This document shows, in pieces, positions 24,424 through 35,931 of a stretch of 64,000 bases of DNA (position 1 is the first letter of the stretch; each line of letters begins with the position of its first letter). The position numbers were made by a program, and so were the translations under genes. Where the stretch lies: contig OW203763.1 of the NCBI GenBank assembly GCA_934045905.1, positions 49,948,121 to 50,012,120 of the forward strand, read 5' to 3'. The notes beneath the pieces are model-generated. The model was not told where the DNA came from and searched no databases. It saw only the letters and a list, made by a program, of their open reading frames with translations. The DNA comes from Leuctra nigra (taxonomy: Eukaryota; Arthropoda; Insecta; Plecoptera; Leuctridae).

Positions 24424-24545
24424 GTGAAATCTAAAAAATTATTCTCTCTTCATCTTCTACCAAATGTAATGTTCCAAGAGTTTCCAAATGTAAAGTTCAC
24501 CATTGAAAAAGAAGAAGAGAGGGATGCTAAACTAAGTTTTGTTTG
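24424..24545 (+). pseudogene. Possible Penelope-like RT fragment
   Basis: The stretch FPNVKFTIEKEEERDAKLSF resembles the Penelope-like RT segment with P-N-I-x-F-T-x-E-x-E followed by L-P-F-L-D. The usual following residues are lost. It is short, so the call is weak; it ends just before the 28-bp satellite. Confidence 0.3.
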
Positions 24546-24609
24546 GGAAATGGGGGGTCAAGCTGCTCAAATGAAGGGGGAGGATACTCCCCTCTTTCTA
24601 CGCGCCGGA

Positions 24610-25837
24610 CATCACATAACTATTCCAATGACCAATACATCACATAACTATTCCAATGACCAATACATCACATAACTATTCCAATGACCAATACATCACA
24701 TAACTATTCCAATGACCAATACATCACATAACTATTCCAATGACCAATACATCATCATAACTATTCCAATAACCAATACATCACATAAGTATTCCAATGA
24801 CCAATACATCACATAACTATTCCAATGACCAATACATCACAAAATTATTCCAATGACCAATACAACACATAATTATTCCAATGACCAATACATCACATAA
24901 CTATTCCAATGACCAATACATCACATAGCTATTCCAATGACCAATATACATCACATAACTATTCCAATGACCAATACATCACATAACTATTCCAATGACC
25001 AATACATCACATAACTATTCCAATGACCAATACATCATCATAACTATTACAATGACCAATACATCACATAACTATTCCAATGACCAATACATCACATAAC
25101 TATTCCAATGACCAATACATCACATAACTATTCCAATGACCAATACATCACATAACTATTCCAATGACCAATACATCACATAACTATTCCAATGACCAAT
25201 ACATCATCATAACTATTCCAATAACCAATACATCACATAAGTATTCCAATGACCAATACATCACATAACTATTCCAATGACCAATACATCACAAAATTAT
25301 TCCAATGACCAATACAACACATAATTATTCCAATGACCAATACATCACATAACTATTCCAATGACCAATACATCACATAGCTATTCCAATGACCAATATA
25401 CATCACATAACTATTCCAATGACCAATACATCACATAACTATTCCAATGACCAATACATCACATAACTATTCCAATGACCAAAACATCATCATAACTATT
25501 ACAATGACCAATCCATCACATAACTATTCCAATGACCAATACATCACATAATTATTCCAATGACCAATACATCACATAACTATTCCAATGACCAATACAT
25601 CATATAACTATTCCAATGACCAATACATCACATAACTATTCCAATGACCAATACATCACATAACTATTCCAATGACCAATACATCAACTAACTATTCCAA
25701 TGACCAATACATCATCATAACTATTCTAATAACCAATACATCACATAACTATTCCAATGACCAATACATCACATAACTATTCCAATGACCAATACATCAT
25801 CATAACTATTCCAATGACCAAACATCACATAACTATT
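24610..25837 (+). repeat. 28-bp satellite array, block 1, with 452-bp higher-order period
   Basis: About 44 tandem copies of a 28-bp monomer containing CATAACTATTCCAATGACC and AATACATCA. Variant monomers recur at an exact 452-bp offset: ATCATCATAAC...AATAACC at 24751 and 25203, and CATAGCTATT at 24928 and 25380, so a 16-monomer unit was duplicated. Open frames across it have no meaning. It stops at the hAT-like element. Confidence 0.95.
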
Positions 25838-26411
25838 CGTGTTGGGCTAATTACTTTTCAAAAGTAGTGTCACTACTTTACTTACTACTCAACTTCAAAA
25901 GTAGTAAAACTACTTTACTTACTACTGTTCCCCAAAAGTAGTGACACTACTTTACTTTTTGGTGAAAAAAGTAGTGAGATTACTTTCGCGTTACTTTGAA
26001 CAATTAATAGTTATTTCATTGAATGGACGGAAGGGAAGGAATGAAAGATATTTTTGAAGGAATGTTACAAGGATTAGATTATGTACTCGAACACAGAATT
26101 CAATTCGTTTTATATATAGAAATAATAAGTCACTGCAGTGCCTTTTTATTTTATGTTGCCAAATGTTTGCTCTGAAATAATAAGCGCTTTGTGACCTACT
26201 TATTTAACGTCAAAAGAAACGTCAAAAGTAGCGCGTTACTTCAAACGAAATTACTTCCAAAAAGTAGTAAAATTACTTTACAAATTACTTTATTTCAAAT
26301 TTCAATTTCAATTCAATTTCAATTTTTTATTTGTCCAGATTGGTCACATACATGTGAATTAGACAATGTCAATAATACCACATAACTCAATTTACAATTT
26401 GAGTAGGAATA

Positions 26412-29310
26412 TTAAATAGAATTCTGCAAGAATTCGTCAATGGAATAAAAACAATTAGCTATTAAAAAATCTTTCAAACAAGCTTTAAAAATATACAAAC
26501 GTTCATAATCTAGCTTGGACTTGATCACTGCACTCAATTTATTATAAAATTTAACACCCATCTGTTTTGGGCACTTATTGATGTTAATAGATTTACTCAA
26601 ATGAAAATCATTTTTTTGTCTGGTATTATAACCATGTACTTCTTTATTCATGGTTAATAGGTACCTATTCTCAACAACAAACATGATTGCGCTAAGAATG
26701 TAAATGCATGGCAGTGTCATAATTTTAAAACGAATGAACAGAGGTCTGCATGAGTCTTTATAATAAAATCCTGGTGTACAAGGATCATAACTAACATTGG
26801 CTAAATATCGTACTGCTCTTTTTTGTAACATAAAAATTCTGTGGCTTTTACATGAAAACCCCCAAAGTAAAATACCATATGAAATTCTTGAATGAATATA
26901 TGAGAAGTAAACTAACTTTGCAGTACTAAAATTACATATTTCCATAATTCTCCTAACTAAGTAACAGCCAGAAGACACCTTTGAAGAAACTTCAGAAATA
27001 TGTTCATTCCAATTTAATTTGTTGTCGACAGTTATTCCTAAAAATCTAGTAGTATTTTGAACCTTCAAACTTCTTCCATTTAAATAAATGAGTGGGCTGC
27101 TAATACTTTCAAGCCTGGCACTAGGATTAAACTGAATAACTACTGATTTAGTCAAATTCAAACACAAACCATTCTCCTCTACCCAATCTGCTAATTGCTT
27201 TGTGGCACTATTGTTATATGCAAAATGTTCCCTAGCAGTGGAGCGAGTTGACTCACAATTCAAAAAATGGGTTGTATCATCTGCATACAAAGTGAAGTTA
27301 CCTTTGTTTACACATTTGGATAGGTCGTTCGTATATAAATAACAATGGCGCTATTATCGATCCCTGAGGAACACCAATATTTATTACTACTTCGCTGGAA
27401 TATAGCGGTCCACTACTGCTTGTTAACTTGATTACCTGAAGTCTATTTGTCAAATAGGATTTTAACCAATTATGGGCTTCTCCATTTATGCCAAAATGTT
27501 GTAGTTTATCTAATAATCTGTCGTGGTTAACCATGTCAAATGCTTTTGTAAAATCGTAAAAAACACCTAATGAAGTATTGCGGTTGTCAAGAGAGTCTAA
27601 AACACGTAAAACAAAACTAGTAATTGCTGATATAGTTGATCTGCCGCTGCGGAATCCGTGTTGGCAATCTGACAGGAGAGAAGACTTTTCCAAAAAGAAA
27701 GTTAATTTGTTGCAGAACGCCTTTTCCAGTACCTTCGAGAAAACCGAAAGTAACGCTATTGGTCTAAAGTTTTCCACAAGTAATTTATCACCCTTTTTGA
27801 AGACTGGACAAATAACTGCCTTCTTTAACCTATTCGGAAATATGCCTTGACTTAATGATTCATTTATAATAAATATCAATGGCTCAGCCACATAACATGC
27901 TACAAACTTTATAATATTGCAAGGTATTTCGTCAAAGCCAGAGGACTTCTTCTTCGTAACGTGTTGAATGACATCCATAAATTCCTTTTTATTTACTGGT
28001 GAAAGAAGAAAACTATTACTTTCAATTGACACATCGTATTCTGGATGCGTAGAATTATTTACATTACCTTTATCTTTGACATGACTATTCTTATTATTTA
28101 ACACTGAGTCTGCAGCATTTTTAAAGTAGTTATTAAAGATATTCGACATTTCCATAACAGACGTAATTTGTTTACCTTCATGTTCTAACGCCATTTCCTC
28201 TAATTTTGGTCCAATAACCTTATCAGTATTCATGTTACTTTTTATCACATTCCACGCGGCTTTTGATTTGTCACTTGATGAGCTTATAGTTTGAATGTTC
28301 ATATTCCTTTTACTTTGCCTTATATACGTATTTAATTCCCTTTTTAATTTTATGTACTTTAATTTATCTTCTCGTTTACTGGTGTGCTTAAATGTAATGA
28401 AAAGCTTTTTAACTTCTTCAGACAAAATTTTCAATTCTGGTGTAAACCATGCATTTACAATCTTGCGAGACTTCTGAAGTGTCCTCCTTTTAGGAAAACA
28501 ATTATTAAAATACACATTAAAAATATCCATAAATTCAGTAAACATCTCATCCACTGTTCCTTTCGTATAAACAGTGTCCCAATTAGCGGAACTTAGTTGC
28601 ATTTTGAATTTGTCTATCTTCTTATCATTAACTATCCTTTTATTAACAAACACCCGTTCATTTACTTTGACTTGCTTCTCACAACTCAGTATTTGCAAAT
28701 AGTGATCAGATAATGCAGCGTCCATATTCTGGGCACAAACATTATGCATGTTAGTGAAAATATTGTCTATACACGAAGCATGATTTCCCATTACTCTTGT
28801 AGGGCAATGAATCATCATTGCTAAGCCAAAAGACAAACACAGTTCAATTAAAGTTTTTGCATCATCATCACGCGATAAAAAATTTACATTGAAATCACCA
28901 CATATTATTACACCTTTCTTTGACTTTAATACATGTAACACTTTAGTGAGATTGTCTACAAATACTCTGAAATTACCACAAGGTGCACGATATAAACATA
29001 CAACTGTAACATGGCCATACACCACAGACTCTATTTCCATAGCTGTACACTCAAAATGCTTTTCAATATTCAAATCAACACCAATTGTTAAGGTGTTGCG
29101 GTTAAACCTGCTTTTGCAAACATCAATACACCACCACACTTATATTCTTTCCTACAATAATAATTAATAGGTGTGAAACCCTGCAGTTTAATACTGAGAA
29201 CCTCTTCTTTACGTAACCAATGTTCCGAAAAACAAATAATATCTGATGAATTCATCGACAAATATGATTCTAACTTTTCAATTTTATTTCTTAAACATTG
29301 AATATTGATG
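26412..29310 (-). pseudogene. LINE ORF2: apurinic-type endonuclease plus reverse transcriptase, two frameshifts
   Basis: Order on the minus strand: endonuclease start (NIQCLRNKIEKLE, DIICFSEHWL) near 29290-29220, frameshift near 29110-29120, then a 613-codon open frame to 27298. That frame has endonuclease motifs GDFNVNF (about residue 81), IDNIFTN (124) and SDHY (144), an RT opening with KKSSGFDEIP, YRPIALLSVFSKVLEK-like and YDFTKAFDMVNH motifs, and GVPQGSIIAPLLF. A second frameshift near 27335 is followed by YADDTT and the RT C-terminal region ending at 26412. The product would nick target DNA and copy the element RNA there. Both lesions are single small indels, so this is a relatively recent but dead copy. 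Confidence 0.85.
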
Positions 29311-29329
29311 TGCGATAATATATTATGAG

Positions 29330-29740
29330 TTAGGATATCTTTGCGCGTGGTTGATTGGTTAATAAAAAAAGATTTTCAGAAGTTACAATTTTTGAAATGG
29401 AATTCGCTAAAGTCAATTTACCTTTTCGGTTGAGATGGTACCCAAATTTGTTAAAACTTTCCCCTGTCAAATGCCTGTCTAAAAAGTTTAAATATACATT
29501 TGCGCTGTTCTTATCAGCTACATTGTTTACTGTTGAGTGAATTTGTCTATTAATGTAATTTATCTGTTGGTTCAGGAAAGGTTTATCAAATCTATGTGGT
29601 ATTGTTACAATCATTACTTTCATCTTTTTACTCAACTTTAACAATGTTGACAATAAAGGCTTAATAATCCCGACAATATTAGATGCGCTGTTGTGGCCCA
29701 CGTCATTCGAACCCGCCATCACAACAACCCAGTCATTCAC
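29330..29740 (-). pseudogene. LINE ORF1 remnant with SGNH/GDSL esterase domain
   Basis: A 136-codon frame, 5'-truncated with the element. It has VVVMAGSNDVGHNSA, matching SGNH block III (G-x-N-D), and GYHLNRKGKLTLA, matching the block V His near the C-terminus (H-x-N-x-x-G). The catalytic Ser block (GDS) would lie in the missing N-terminal part. Esterase domains in ORF1 are known from CR1-like LINEs, where they are thought to act in RNP or membrane contact. It ends just before the ORF2 start near 29310. Confidence 0.7.
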
Positions 29741-29870
29741 AGATGCGGACTTAGTAAATGTGTCGATGTCCTTATATACCTCAAAGTAACGTCGTTGCCG
29801 GCGACGTTACTGAAAAAGTAATTTCGTTACAGTAACGAGTTACTTTCTTTACTTTACTGTCATTGGAATA

Positions 29871-30309
29871 GTATTCCAATGACCAATACATCACATAATT
29901 ATGCCAATGACCAATACATCACATAACTATTCCAATGACCAATACATCACATAACTATTCCAATGACCAATACATCACATAACTATTCCAATGACCAATA
30001 CATCACATAACTATTCCAATGACCAATACAACATCCATAACTATTCCAATAACCAATACATCACATAAGTATTCCAATGACCAATACATCACATAACTAT
30101 TCCAATGACCAATACATCACAAAATTATTCCAATGACCAATACAACACATAATTATTTCAATGACCAATACATCACATAACTATTCCAATGACCAATACA
30201 TCACATAACTATTCCAATGACCAATACATCACATAACTATTCCAATGACCAATACATCACATAACTATTCCAATGACCAATACATCACATAACTATTCCA
30301 ATGACCAAT
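29871..30309 (+). repeat. 28-bp satellite array, block 2
   Basis: About 16 monomers, same unit as block 1. It includes the variant run found in block 1 (ATAACTATTCCAATAACC, then CATAAGTATT, then CACAAAATTATT). It is interrupted at 30310-30313 by the Ty3/Gypsy insertion. Confidence 0.95.
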
Positions 30310-30313
30310 ACAT

Positions 30314-31486
30314 TGTAGCCGCGTCAGTAACCTCGGCCGCTGACAGCGTCCACCTTAACACCACGAGCAGGTCGTGGTGTGTCTTTGCCTAGTGGCTAGC
30401 TCAGACATAGATAGGTCGATGGGTTTGAGCATAGAAAAACAATTAATTAAACAGAGTAGGAACTAGGAGACTACAAAGATGTTCGGCAGTGGTTACTCAG
30501 TACAACTCAATACTCAGAATTACAAAAGAAATAATCCACACAGGTGGTTTTATTATACAAAACCATCAACTCAAAAGAGTTACTGAACTGAACAGGCATA
30601 AAATAAATAGCACATGGTTTGAGTAGAAAAATGCAATGAAGTTACTAGATTGAACAAGAAAGAAAAGTAAATAATTAAATAATACAGTGTGGCAATGCCA
30701 ACACTTACCTCGAGAGCCTCCTCGACAGATTACTAAACACTAGAGTCAAAATAGGCTAGCACTTTGGTTCGAGAACCTCCGTGCACATTTACTCTGGTAC
30801 CTTCTATACCTTTCTCATACGTACTCAAATTGTGGAAAGCATAAAATAACGGAATAGTAATGGAATTTCGAAATACAGATCTAAACAGAATAATGGTCTA
30901 TCCAAAACGAAAACCGAAGGGAACGAACAGGACGTCTTGATCAGAGAACGCCCCTCAAGAAAACCACGAGGTTGGCAAAACGTCGGTAGCAAGCAAGACA
31001 GTCAAACGCCTCAAACTCACAAACTGAATCGAGTGAACGAAACCAGCTTGGCTCTACAAATAGACTAAGGGCAAGACTTCTTAGCAAAAACACAAATAAA
31101 AGTCTAAGAAAACATTCATAGACTAAAACTGAAAGGCGTGAGCCGTATGTGAATCTACTTTACCATGCTTCCCGGTTTACCCTGGCTCGCGGAGTTCACG
31201 TCCAAACCCCTCGGTAGACGACACGAAAAGACCTCGAGGGAAGTTACATGATTTACGAGCAAGACAAAATATCATCCCTTACATTACATCCGGTAATGGA
31301 AAATTACCTGTACAACGTCAGAATGACAGCTCGCATCAAAACCTACAAGGTCGGACCATGCTACTTGACCGAGCAGTGGCGCTATCCCACGGCCGAACAG
31401 ATAACTAACAGTAAAAGAGTGGGAAAGTACAAAACCCAATAGGTGGAATAGATGTTAGGTAGGTAATAGTTTTTTAAACTGTTACA
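30314..31486 (-). repeat. Ty3/Gypsy 3' LTR (left)
   Basis: On the plus strand it starts TGTAGCCGCGTCAG and ends AACTGTTACA, keeping TG...CA ends. A short antisense open frame (31248-31442) also occurs in the other LTR and is not considered a gene. Confidence 0.95.
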
Positions 31487-31503
31487 ATTCCCCCCTTCTT
31501 CCT
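31487..31503 (-). promoter_or_regulatory. Polypurine tract of the Ty3/Gypsy element
   Basis: On the minus strand AGGAAGAAGGGGGGAAT directly abuts the 3' LTR, the expected position for the plus-strand DNA primer. Confidence 0.8.
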
Positions 31504-31530
31504 AAAGAAAATTACTCTAATTTTCTTAAG

Positions 31531-33663
31531 TTAGACAACAGGTTTCAGATCTTTAACATGCCATTTTCCAACGTCGCGCTGGGTTGAATCTTCAAGACGG
31601 TAGACGAGCGGAGAGATCTTCATCTTAACTTTGAACGGGCCGTGAAATCGAGGAGCGAGTTTCGCAGCGAAGCCTTTCGCAGCGTCGGAGAGGTCGTAGT
31701 TCCTCTTCCAGACCATATCACCTAGCTCGAACTCCAGATGACGACGTCGCAGGTTGTACTGGTGACGGTACCTGCGGTGGGCAACAGCTAGTCGTTCGCG
31801 AACATCTGTAAAAACAGCTTTTAGATTTTTGATCCTCTCAACATGGTCTACCACGCTATCAGGCTGGTCGACAAGGTTGTGATCAGCTCCGCAAAGAATC
31901 AGTTCTCTGCCAAAGTTCAGATAAGCAGGAGAAAACCCAGTAACCTCGCTCGTAGCAGTCCGAAGAGCGCAGCCAATCTTAGCAAGATTCTGGTCCCAGC
32001 GTTTATGATTGTCTGTGACATAGGAACGTAACATAGCAATGACGGTGCGGTTGGTCCGTTCTGTCGGGTTAGCTTGTGGATGGTGTTTCGCATTGTAGTG
32101 AATGGTGATCTGGTATTCCTTCATCAGGTCCTTGAACTGTTTGGCGATAAATTCGGGACCATTGTCACAAACCAAGATAGCAGGTGCTCCATACACAAGG
32201 ATTACATCATCTTCAATGCGTTTACATACAAGGCGAGAAGTAGCAGAGCGAAGAGGTAGTAACAGAGAATACTTAGTGAAGGTATCTGTGACTACGAGCA
32301 GGTACTTGTGGCCGTTCGTCGAGCGAGGCAGGGGGCCCATCAAATCCGCACTGATTCGCCTCCAAGGTCCATCCACATTGCGGTCGCCTTGCATGAGTCC
32401 GGCTGGTCGTCGCTGGTCCACCTTAACCTGTTGACATGTAGGGCATTTCCTCACATAATTGCTAACATCTCGGTGCATTCTAGGCCAGTAATATCTCTCG
32501 GAGATTCTATTATAGGTCTTGTACACGCCCATGTGTCCCGCTAAAGGACTGTCGTGGCACTCCTGGAAAACTTGTTGTCGAGCCTCCCGAGGGATGACAA
32601 GCTTCCACTCGGCGACAAGGTCCGGGAATCGCCGTCGATCTTCCACATGTTTCAGAAGGTTTCCACCCTCCATTCTCCATGACGGAAAACTCTGCGGATC
32701 TTCCAGAATTCTCTGTACGAGGCGTCGATACCAGGGATCCTGGACAGGTTTAGGCAAGTTGATCACACTCAAGGTTTCACAGGGGGTGCGAGATTGGTAA
32801 TCAGCTACCACGTTTTCCTTCCCTTTCCGGTGTACAATGTTAAAGGAATACTGCTGCATGCGTAATGCCCAGCGAGCAAGTCTCCCCTGGGGATCCTTCA
32901 GGTTGTGCAGCCAAAGAAGGCTGGCGTGGTCGGTGTGTACCGTGAAACTGTACCCTTCAAGATACGGCCTCCATTTCTCCACGGCCCACAAGACTCCCAG
33001 ACACTCCAATTCGGTGGCCGAAAACTTACGTTCGGGCTGCGTCAGTGAGCGGCTTGCGTAGGCAACCACTCTCTCCGCACCATCTTCAACTTGGTACAGC
33101 ACGGCACCCAATCCGACGCCTGACGCATCCGTCTGGACGTGGAATGGGATGTCAAAATTGGGACACGACAAAATGGGTGCTTCTACAAGACAACTTTTGA
33201 TATCACGGAAAGCCGCTTCTGCTTCCGGGGTCCACTCGAAGATGTAGTCTTTCCGCTGCATACGGGTGAGAGCTGCTACTCTAGAAGAAAAATCCGGGAT
33301 AAACCTGCGATACCAGGAAGCGGTGCCCAAAAATTTGCGAACATCCTTGACATTTCTAGGAGACGGAATATCCAAAATTGCACTCACTTTCTCTGGATTG
33401 ACGTGGAGTCCCTGCGCGTTGATCACATATCCGAGGTACTTGAGCTCTGGGCGACAGAATTGACATTTCTCCTTGTTCAGGGTGAGACCGGCAGCAATCA
33501 AGCGTTTGAACGTCTTGTCCAACACCGCCAAGTGTTGCTCGAAGGTCTGGGTAACAATGATGATGTCGTCCAAGTACACAAAGACAAATGGTTCGATATC
33601 GGGACGAAGGACAGCTTCTATGAGTTCTAATAGTCCACGTGGCAGGACTATTGTGAAGTCCAA
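31531..33663 (-). CDS. pol: Pol, C-terminal part: RT palm end, RNase H, integrase
   Basis: 710 codons. The RT catalytic box FVYLDD is at residues 28-33. RNase H starts at TDASG (D179) with ATELE near 218, HTDHASL (D245) and ADYQS (D288). The integrase zinc finger has H370, H377, C407 and C410. The integrase core triad is D440 (SADLMG), D500 (CDNGPEF) and E535 (PTERTNR), 35 residues between the last two as in the family. A C-terminal domain follows and the frame stops 28 bases before the polypurine tract. It is out of frame with the upstream protease-RT part; the break lies near 33620-33635, between the SPATW motif and LIEAVL. Confidence 0.9.
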   Translation of the reverse strand: MDFTIVLPRGLLELIEAVLRPDIEPFVFVYLDDIIIVTQTFEQHLAVLDKTFKRLIAAGLTLNKEKCQFCRPELKYLGYVINAQGLHVNPEKVSAILDIPSPRNVKDVRKFLGTASWYRRFIPDFSSRVAALTRMQRKDYIFEWTPEAEAAFRDIKSCLVEAPILSCPNFDIPFHVQTDASGVGLGAVLYQVEDGAERVVAYASRSLTQPERKFSATELECLGVLWAVEKWRPYLEGYSFTVHTDHASLLWLHNLKDPQGRLARWALRMQQYSFNIVHRKGKENVVADYQSRTPCETLSVINLPKPVQDPWYRRLVQRILEDPQSFPSWRMEGGNLLKHVEDRRRFPDLVAEWKLVIPREARQQVFQECHDSPLAGHMGVYKTYNRISERYYWPRMHRDVSNYVRKCPTCQQVKVDQRRPAGLMQGDRNVDGPWRRISADLMGPLPRSTNGHKYLLVVTDTFTKYSLLLPLRSATSRLVCKRIEDDVILVYGAPAILVCDNGPEFIAKQFKDLMKEYQITIHYNAKHHPQANPTERTNRTVIAMLRSYVTDNHKRWDQNLAKIGCALRTATSEVTGFSPAYLNFGRELILCGADHNLVDQPDSVVDHVERIKNLKAVFTDVRERLAVAHRRYRHQYNLRRRHLEFELGDMVWKRNYDLSDAAKGFAAKLAPRFHGPFKVKMKISPLVYRLEDSTQRDVGKWHVKDLKPVV

Positions 33664-34633
33664 ATGGGAGGCGACGAAAGTGGAACAGTCCTCTGCCAGG
33701 GATGGTGAAGGCGGTCTTCTCTCGACTGCTCTCTGCTACAGGTACCTGCCAAAAGGCGCTCTTGATGTCCATAGACGAGATGTAACGGGCGTCTCGTAGA
33801 CGGTCTAGTATCGTAGCGACGTAAGGGAGCGGAAAAGCGTCTTTCTTAGTGACCTCGTTGACCCGTCTGAAGTCCACCACGAAGCGGTGACCACCGTCAG
33901 GTTTCTTCTTCAGGAAGATCGGAGACGACCAGGCGCTCTGTGATGGTTCCACGACGCCGTCAGCCAGCATCTGGTCCAATTCAGAATTTATACATTGCTG
34001 CACCTTAGGAGAAACAGGGAAGTAACGTTGTTTGATGGGAATGGCATCACCAGTGTCGATCACATGTTCCACAAGATTCGTACAACCCAACTTAGAACCC
34101 ATATTTTCAAAATGTTTCCGGACCATGGATTCAAGTTTCCCTCGTTGGACACTTGACAGGGTCTCGATGACCGCAGAAGCATCAGAAGAGTAGATGGCCG
34201 TAACTGGTAACACTAAATTGGAGAACTCCCACGTTCCATTCGAAATATCTAAGCGTAACTTCATCTTCCTCGAAAAGTCCACACCCAATATAAGTATATG
34301 GTCCAAATCAGGCATCACCAGAAGGGTGACCACTTCGATCCTCCCCTGTAGCTCAATCGGAACCTCGACAGTACCCAGTACCTCGCAAGTTCGTCCATCC
34401 GCTACCGAGACTACGGGGATAACCCTCGTGTTCAGCGTCAGTCCTAACCCCTGAAGAAATTGCCAACCACGACTGCCAACAATGGAACGACTAGACCCGG
34501 AATCCAGCAATCCTGAAAGAAGGCGACCAAATATCTTCACTTCCAGATGAGGTCTAGCATCGTCTGGTTGTTGCGCCAAAAGTGGATTGACTTTCTCGAG
34601 GGTCTCTTGGCGTGACTCGATGGCCTGCTTCAT
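33632..34633 (-). CDS. pol: Pol, N-terminal part: aspartic protease and first half of RT
   Basis: The first in-frame Met is at 34633. The retropepsin motif GLLDSGSSRS places the catalytic Asp at residue 44. RT motifs follow: SAWSSPIFLKKKPDGG, FVVDFRRVNEVT, SSMDIKSAFWQVP with the first catalytic Asp, and RRLPFGLHNSPATW. The frame then runs on out of register to 33356; the true continuation is one frame over (from about 33632). This frame is -1 relative to gag and begins to overlap it at 34690. A sequencing or real indel in RT is the simplest reason for the break. Confidence 0.85.
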
Positions 34634-34656
34634 GCGGAGACTCGAAGACGACCTTC

Positions 34657-35748
34657 CTATCGGCCTCCGGCACCTTTGACCTGACGAAAGTTACATGGGG
34701 AACAATTAGCACGGTAAACACTCTTCCTGCCGCACCCGGAACAGAACACCTTCTTAGGTTCCCGACAATCCATGCTTTTATGACCTTGACCATCACAGTT
34801 CCAACACTTAGAAGGCAAACCAGTCACGGTTTCGTTCGCAGCAAAGGAAACCGGCCGGTCACGTCTGACGGGTTCATACCCCAGGTCGGGTTCTAGCAAA
34901 AACTTCGTTGAAGGCGGGGGTCGGAACTGTCAAGCGTCAGCGCGTCCTATTTCCAATTGTTTGCAGAAACGTTGAAGGTCCTCCACACGATAACAAGTAT
35001 GCAAGCTCAAACCTTCCAAAAAGTAGGGTTGAAGGTTGCGTCGAATAATATCCAGTTTCTCCATCTCGGGCATCTTCGGTGAAAGTCTGTTACATAAGTT
35101 ATCTATAACCGAGAAGTACAAACCAATGCTTTCGTTCTCGCCTTGGGTCCTTGCTCGGATCGCGTCCCTCAAGCGTAGGTCGTAGTCCGGAGGTTGATAC
35201 TCCTCTCGAAGAGCGTCCACCAGTTGGTCCCACGATTCTAAATTGCGTCGAGCTGAGCGAAACCAAATCCGCGACGGTCCCTCGAACAAGTCGATCGCTT
35301 CATGCCACATATCGTCCTTCGATGTATGTCGAGCATCCATAAGGTCCTGTACATTCTCAAGAAATGCACTCACACTGGGAGCTTTTCCTTCACCTGAAAA
35401 CTTTTTAATACCCCAAGTCGAGACTGGTCTCTGTTTCGGTCGTCGTTTAATAACCGGTGACACAGCAGTTTCGGGATGATTCATCTGAAAAACACCCATG
35501 GCTTCCACTAGAGTATTAAACCGGGTTTGAATCACTTCAAGGTCATGAAGTACAGCGTTCTTCTCTGTGGTAACAGCATCAGCATCATTCGTAACTAACC
35601 GCAGGCGTCTGTCAATGAAATGGAATTTCAAGTCAATGAATCTCTTTGTATCATCTGCCCCTTCATAAGTCTCAACGAGATCCCTTATTTCGACAACTTT
35701 AACCCTAATCAAGGTTAACTCAGCAAGAGAATCTGCCTCAGTCATCAT
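34657..35748 (-). CDS. gag: Gag: capsid and nucleocapsid, with in-frame UGA
   Basis: The first 272 codons (35748-34930) start MMTEADSLAEL, have a coiled N-terminus and a retrotransposon capsid core (VSTWGIKKFSGEG, RIWFRSARRNLESW, REEYQPPDYDLRLRDAI). A TGA at 34932-34930 follows GRADA. The same frame then continues to 34657 through QFRPPPST and a zinc knuckle CWNCDGQGHKSMDC (CX2CX4HX4C), plus a second cysteine cluster CSGCGRKSVYRANC lacking the His. The TGA precedes CAG and could be a C-to-T change of an Arg CGA codon, or a leaky stop. Capsid and RNA-binding nucleocapsid together form the element particle. Confidence 0.85.
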
Positions 35749-35931
35749 GAATGAACAATATTATCGAAAAGTATGGTTAGTGTGCGATACACCGCTCACC
35801 GTAGTTCGAGTCGCAGTCGTAAGCGAAGAGAAGTCAATCGAAGCGAAACGATGCTCGTAACTCGAAGTCTTGAATTGTAGTTGAAGTTCGTGGTTCCCAC
35901 GTTGTAGCATCAATTGTAGATTGTAGCTCGG

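Larger units (their letters stand above)
26300..29785 (-). mobile_element. CR1-like LINE insertion, 5'-truncated
   Basis: The boundaries are fixed by comparison with the uninterrupted site at 38331-38341. Left of it the hAT-like element ends TTTCAAA; right of it TCAAAGTAACG resumes, giving a short target duplication of about 4-5 bp (CAAA/TCAAA). The 3' end (left) has AATAAA and a repeated TTGAAA-type tail. The 5' end lies inside ORF1. Two ORFs are listed separately. Confidence 0.85.
25838..29870 (+). mobile_element. hAT-like non-autonomous element, copy 1, split by a LINE
   Basis: The left part (25838-26299) starts CGTGTTGGGCTAATTACTTT with AAAAGTAGTGTCACTACTTT repeats. The right part (29786-29870) carries GTAACGTCGTTGCCGGCGACG and CAGTAACGAGTTACTTTC. 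GTGTTGGGC-x-x-x-TTACTTTT ends are common in hAT-type elements. Copy 2 at 37877-38425 is uninterrupted. The right end runs into a mirrored piece of the 28-bp monomer, CATTGGAATAGTATTCCAATG. Non-coding. Confidence 0.65.

Noticed and set aside
24610..25837. Regular 28-bp repeats resembling a CRISPR array
   Set aside because: Monomers are directly adjacent with no spacers, and the context is eukaryotic transposon DNA.
31248..31442. 64-codon frame found in both LTRs (also 36892-37086)
   Set aside because: It is antisense to gag-pol and present only because the LTRs are duplicates; no family features.
31531..34633. Endogenous retrovirus with env
   Set aside because: The integrase frame stops 28 bases before the polypurine tract, leaving no space for env; it is an ordinary Ty3/Gypsy retrotransposon.
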